Below, piece after piece: positions 4,547 through 7,401 of a stretch of 7,401 bases of DNA (its first letter is position 1; each line of letters starts with the position of its first letter). The notes under the pieces were generated by a model, which saw only the letters and a list, made by a program, of their open reading frames with translations, made no database searches and had not been told where the DNA came from. A program made the translations under genes and the position numbers. The stretch covers positions 1-7,401 of the forward strand of contig CAZWTU010000080.1 of NCBI GenBank assembly GCA_964637035.1. Direction: 5' to 3'. Source of the DNA: CAZMMV01 sp964637035 (lineage in GTDB: Bacteria; Bacillota; Clostridia; Tissierellales; Tissierellaceae).

Positions 4547-6049
4547 ATGGAGTTAAGACCAGAAGAAATAGGTTCCATAATTAAGGAACAAATAAAAAGA
4601 TATGAAAAAACTTTAGATATGATAGATGTTGGTAGTGTTATCCAAGTTGGTGACGGTATTGCAAGAATACATGGTTTGGAAGGTTGTATGGCTGGTGAAC
4701 TTATTGAATTTCCGGGAGAAGTTTATGGTATGGCACTAAATCTTGAAGAGGATAATGTTGGTTGTGTTCTTTTAGGTAGTGACATGGAAATCAAAGAGGG
4801 AGACACTGTAAAAAGAACTGGTAGGATTGTAGAGGTTCCAGTGGGAGATGCTATGCTAGGTAGGGTTGTCAATTCATTAGGCCAACCAATTGATGGTAAA
4901 GGAAGCATAGATACTAATAAATTTAGCCCCATTGAAAAAATAGCTCCTGGTGTAATCACTAGAAAGAGCGTTGATGAACCCATACAAACTGGTATAAAAG
5001 CAATAGATTCCATTGTTCCCATTGGTAGGGGACAAAGGGAGCTTATTATAGGAGATAGGCAAACAGGTAAGACTGCCATTGCAATAGATACAATATTAAA
5101 CCAAAAGCATGAAGATGTTATTTGTATTTATGTGGCAATTGGTCAAAAAAGATCTACTGTTGCACAAATAGTTGATGTCCTTGAAAGAAGGGGTGCTATG
5201 GAATATACCGTAGTTGTATCTTCTACAGCTAGTGAACTTGCACCACTTCAATATATTGCTCCCTATGCTGGAGTAACTATTGGAGAAGAGTTTATGGCCC
5301 AAGGTAAAGATGTTCTAATAGTTTATGATGACTTATCTAAGCACGCTGTTGCTTATAGGGCAATGTCACTATTACTTAGACGTCCACCAGGAAGGGAAGC
5401 TTATCCAGGAGACGTATTCTATCTTCATTCAAGATTACTTGAAAGAGCTGCAAAATTAGATGAAAAATATGGTGGTGGCTCAATAACTGCACTACCTATT
5501 ATAGAAACCCAGGCAGGAGATATATCAGCTTATATCCCTACTAATGTTATATCCATAACTGATGGACAGATATTCCTAGAGACAGATCTATTCTTCTCTG
5601 GACAAAGACCAGCTATAAACTCAGGTCTTTCTGTTTCAAGAGTTGGTGGAAACGCACAAATTAAGGCTATGAAAAAAGTTTCATCAAGTATAAAAATGGA
5701 ACTAGCACAATATAGGGATTTACAAGCTTTTGCACAATTTGGTTCTGATTTAGATAAGGAAACTAAGGCTAGACTTGACCAGGGTGAGAGAATGCTTGAA
5801 ATATTGAAGCAAGCCCAATATTCACCATCACCTGTAGAGCATCAAGTTATTATTTTATATACAGTTTTAAATAAGCATCTTACAGATGTGCCTGTATCCA
5901 GAATTTCCGAATTTGAGAATGAATTTTTACTATTTGTAGATAACAATTATCCTGAAATAGGTGAAGAAATAAGGACTACAAAGGATTTATCAGATGAAAA
6001 CATTGAAAGAATCAAAGAGGCAATTGGTGAATTTAAGAAAAACTTCTAA
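4547..6049 (+). CDS. atpA: ATP synthase F1 subunit alpha
   Basis: Encodes 500 residues, a complete alpha subunit that forms the non-catalytic nucleotide sites and completes the catalytic sites at the alpha-beta faces. The N-terminal beta-barrel (about 25-95) leads into the nucleotide-binding domain. The P-loop is GDRQTGKT (169-176, lysine K175), the Walker B strand ends VLIVYDD (256-262), and the catalytic arginine finger is R365 in SVSRVGG (362-368), equivalent to E. coli R376. The C-terminal helical domain ends the protein near the usual length. The ATG at 4547 follows GAGGTG at 4536-4541. No key residue is missing. The stop codon sits inside a hairpin that precedes atpG. Confidence 0.98.
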   Translation: MELRPEEIGSIIKEQIKRYEKTLDMIDVGSVIQVGDGIARIHGLEGCMAGELIEFPGEVYGMALNLEEDNVGCVLLGSDMEIKEGDTVKRTGRIVEVPVGDAMLGRVVNSLGQPIDGKGSIDTNKFSPIEKIAPGVITRKSVDEPIQTGIKAIDSIVPIGRGQRELIIGDRQTGKTAIAIDTILNQKHEDVICIYVAIGQKRSTVAQIVDVLERRGAMEYTVVVSSTASELAPLQYIAPYAGVTIGEEFMAQGKDVLIVYDDLSKHAVAYRAMSLLLRRPPGREAYPGDVFYLHSRLLERAAKLDEKYGGGSITALPIIETQAGDISAYIPTNVISITDGQIFLETDLFFSGQRPAINSGLSVSRVGGNAQIKAMKKVSSSIKMELAQYRDLQAFAQFGSDLDKETKARLDQGERMLEILKQAQYSPSPVEHQVIILYTVLNKHLTDVPVSRISEFENEFLLFVDNNYPEIGEEIRTTKDLSDENIERIKEAIGEFKKNF

Positions 6050-6061
6050 TTCCCTTAGAAG
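6043..6061 (+). other. Intercistronic hairpin between atpA and atpG
   Basis: CTTCTAA at 6043-6049 pairs perfectly with TTAGAAG at 6055-6061 around a 5-base TTCCC loop. The 5' arm includes the atpA stop codon TAA (6047-6049), and the 3' arm ends two bases before the atpG ribosome site. There is no T run, so it is not a terminator. The arrangement repeats that at atpE-atpF. Ribosomes ending atpA would melt it, which could couple or pace atpG translation. Confidence 0.5.
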
Positions 6062-6063
6062 CT

Positions 6064-6070
6064 GGAGGTG
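6064..6070 (+). promoter_or_regulatory. Ribosome binding site fixing the atpG TTG start
   Basis: GGAGGTG lies six bases before TTG 6077. It identifies this TTG as the start and gives the canonical gamma N-terminus MAQSTKEIRGRIKGI. It is followed closely by no better start. Confidence 0.85.
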
Positions 6071-6076
6071 TGAATT

Positions 6077-6934
6077 TTGGCTCAGTCAACAAAAGAAATA
6101 AGAGGTCGAATAAAAGGGATAAGTAGCACTAAACAGATAACTAAGGCTATGGAATTAGTTTCATCTTCAAAGCTTAAAAGGGCTAGGGTAAAACTTGGTA
6201 AATCAAGACCCTATTACAATACAGTTCTTGAAAACATTCAAGATATATTGGTACATGAAAAAAACCTAAATCATCCATTATTGGATAGGAGAGAATTAAA
6301 AAACTCCTTGTATATTGTGATTTCTGCAGATAGGGGTCTGGCTGGTGGTTATAACTCCTCAGTTATTCGTTTAGCAGAGGATGCTATAAGGAGTAACCAC
6401 CATGATTCAAAAATTATAGCTATAGGCTCTAAGGCTAGGGATTATTTTTCGAAAAGAGATTTCCAAGTAGTGGATAATTTTATTGGTATATCTGAAGACC
6501 CTCATTATTATGATGCAAGAAGAATAGGTGAAAAGGCTTTAGAATTATATGAAAATAATGAAGTAGATGAAATAAATATAGTATTTACTAGCTTTGTCAA
6601 TACTATTAACCAAGAGCCTAAATTGTTAAGGCTACTTCCCTCAGAGAAAGTAAGAGAGGATTCAGGTAATATAAGAAGACTAGTGGAGTTTGAACCTTCT
6701 ACTGAAGAAGTACTTTCTTACTTGATTCCTAAATATATACAAAGCAGTATTTTTGGGGCCCTAATTGAGGCTTCTGCCAGTGAGCAGGCAGCTAGAAGAT
6801 TAGCTATGGAGGCTGCCACTGATAATGCTGAAGAAATGATTGAAGAATTAAATATAAGCTATAATAGGGCTAGGCAAGCGGCTATTACAATGGAAATATC
6901 AGAGATTGTCTCTGGTGCTGACGCTCTAAAATAG
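6077..6934 (+). CDS. atpG: ATP synthase F1 subunit gamma
   Basis: Encodes 285 residues of the central rotor shaft that turns inside the alpha3-beta3 head and sits on the c-ring. The N-terminal helix has the family signature STKEIRGRIKGI and KQITKAMELVSSSKLKRA (about 4-36). The Rossmann-like middle part carries SADRGLAGGYNS (83-94). The C-terminal helix ends with NRARQAAITMEISEIVSG (263-280), the usual gamma end signature. Length is typical. The start is TTG at 6077, set by GGAGGTG at 6064-6070. It lies 27 bases after atpA and 19 bases before atpD. Confidence 0.97.
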   Translation: MAQSTKEIRGRIKGISSTKQITKAMELVSSSKLKRARVKLGKSRPYYNTVLENIQDILVHEKNLNHPLLDRRELKNSLYIVISADRGLAGGYNSSVIRLAEDAIRSNHHDSKIIAIGSKARDYFSKRDFQVVDNFIGISEDPHYYDARRIGEKALELYENNEVDEINIVFTSFVNTINQEPKLLRLLPSEKVREDSGNIRRLVEFEPSTEEVLSYLIPKYIQSSIFGALIEASASEQAARRLAMEAATDNAEEMIEELNISYNRARQAAITMEISEIVSGADALK

Positions 6935-6953
6935 TGAAGAAAGGAGAGGGCAA

Positions 6954-7401
6954 ATGGAGAAGAACATAGGTAAGATTGTTCAAGTTATAGGCCCCGTAGT
7001 TGATATTAGATTTGATGAAGAAAACCTACCAGAGCTATTGAATGCTGTTGAAATAGAAACCAAGTCTGGAGGCACACTAATTGTAGAAGTTGCACAACAT
7101 GTTGGTGATGATATAGTTAAATGTATATCTATGGGTTCAACTGATGGCCTCATAAGAGGAATGGAAGCAAAAAATACAGGAGCACCTATTTCTGTACCAG
7201 TAGGAAAAGCTACTCTAGGTAGGTTATTTAATGTATTGGGAGAGACCATAGATGAAAAGGGAGATTTAAAAGATGTTGAAAGGCTTCCTATCCATAGAGA
7301 CCCACCATCCTTTGAAGAACAAGAAACTTCAAAGGAGATGTTTGTAACAGGAATAAAAGTAGTAGACCTTATAGCCCCTTATTCAAGAGGTGGTAAGGTA
7401 G
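6954..7401 (+). CDS. atpD: ATP synthase F1 subunit beta (5' part, cut by window end)
   Basis: The reading frame opens at ATG 6954 after AAGGAG at 6941-6946 and stays open for 149 codons to the window edge. The N-terminus MEKNIGKIVQVIGPVVDIRF is the standard beta start. The beta-barrel (about 1-78) is followed by the conserved VPVGKATLGRLFNVLG (81-96), then IHRDPPSFEEQ (113-123) and TGIKVVDLIAPYSRGGKV (132-149). The catalytic P-loop (GGAGVGKT in this family) should begin within about ten residues past the edge, so the catalytic residues are not seen here. Roughly two thirds of the protein is missing because of the window, not because the gene is broken. atpC is expected to follow. Confidence 0.97.
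   Translation, partial: MEKNIGKIVQVIGPVVDIRFDEENLPELLNAVEIETKSGGTLIVEVAQHVGDDIVKCISMGSTDGLIRGMEAKNTGAPISVPVGKATLGRLFNVLGETIDEKGDLKDVERLPIHRDPPSFEEQETSKEMFVTGIKVVDLIAPYSRGGKV

Noticed and set aside
201..7249. Several reverse-strand open frames of about 60-120 codons opposite the permease, atpB, atpH, atpA and atpD.
   Set aside because: Each lies wholly or almost wholly opposite a well-conserved plus-strand gene, has no recognisable motif or clear ribosome site, and is the kind of shadow frame expected from AT-rich coding DNA.
1..7401. Search for CRISPR arrays, insertion sequences, phage or defence genes, riboswitches and toxin-antitoxin pairs.
   Set aside because: None was seen. Apart from the gaps described, the window is filled by housekeeping ATP synthase genes and one permease gene, with uniform composition and strand.

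Overview
This is an AT-rich, fully plus-strand stretch of a bacterial chromosome. It carries most of an F-type ATP synthase operon, preceded by a separately transcribed short-chain fatty acid permease gene. Strong GGAGG-type Shine-Dalgarno sites, tight gene packing with short overlaps, TTG starts, the atpZ-atpI pair ahead of atpB, and a sodium-type c subunit all point to an anaerobic, fermentative low-GC Gram-positive bacterium (Clostridia or Tissierellia type). The species cannot be named from this window.

Layout: positions 1-37 may hold the last codons of an upstream gene, followed by a strong intrinsic terminator (43-85). An AtoE-family permease (163-1509) comes next and ends at its own terminator (1524-1553). 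A 146-base gap then carries two tandem sigma-A-type promoters for the atp operon. The operon runs atpZ (1700-1966), atpI (1959-2330), atpB (a, 2466-3140), atpE (c, 3170-3439), atpF (b, 3485-3997), atpH (delta, 3985-4527), atpA (alpha, 4547-6049), atpG (gamma, 6077-6934) and atpD (beta, from 6954, cut by the window end). atpC is expected just beyond the edge.

How the genes work together: a, b and c form the membrane Fo sector, while alpha, beta, gamma and delta (with epsilon outside the window) form F1. AtpZ and AtpI are small membrane proteins linked in other bacteria to c-ring assembly and Mg2+ handling. The c subunit has the full set of Na+ ligand positions known from Ilyobacter tartaricus, so the enzyme probably couples to Na+. 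In a fermenter it may build a sodium motive force by ATP hydrolysis or use one made by a Na+-pumping complex; which direction dominates cannot be read here. The AtoE permease fits uptake or release of short-chain fatty acids in the same kind of metabolism, but it is a separate transcription unit.

Nothing here amounts to a new gene system. The least explained feature is the 135-base atpI-atpB gap, which holds a 21-base tandem repeat folded inside a longer imperfect inverted repeat. Two intercistronic hairpins that span a stop codon and end 1-2 bases before the next Shine-Dalgarno are also worth a look. The reverse strand shows no credible gene.
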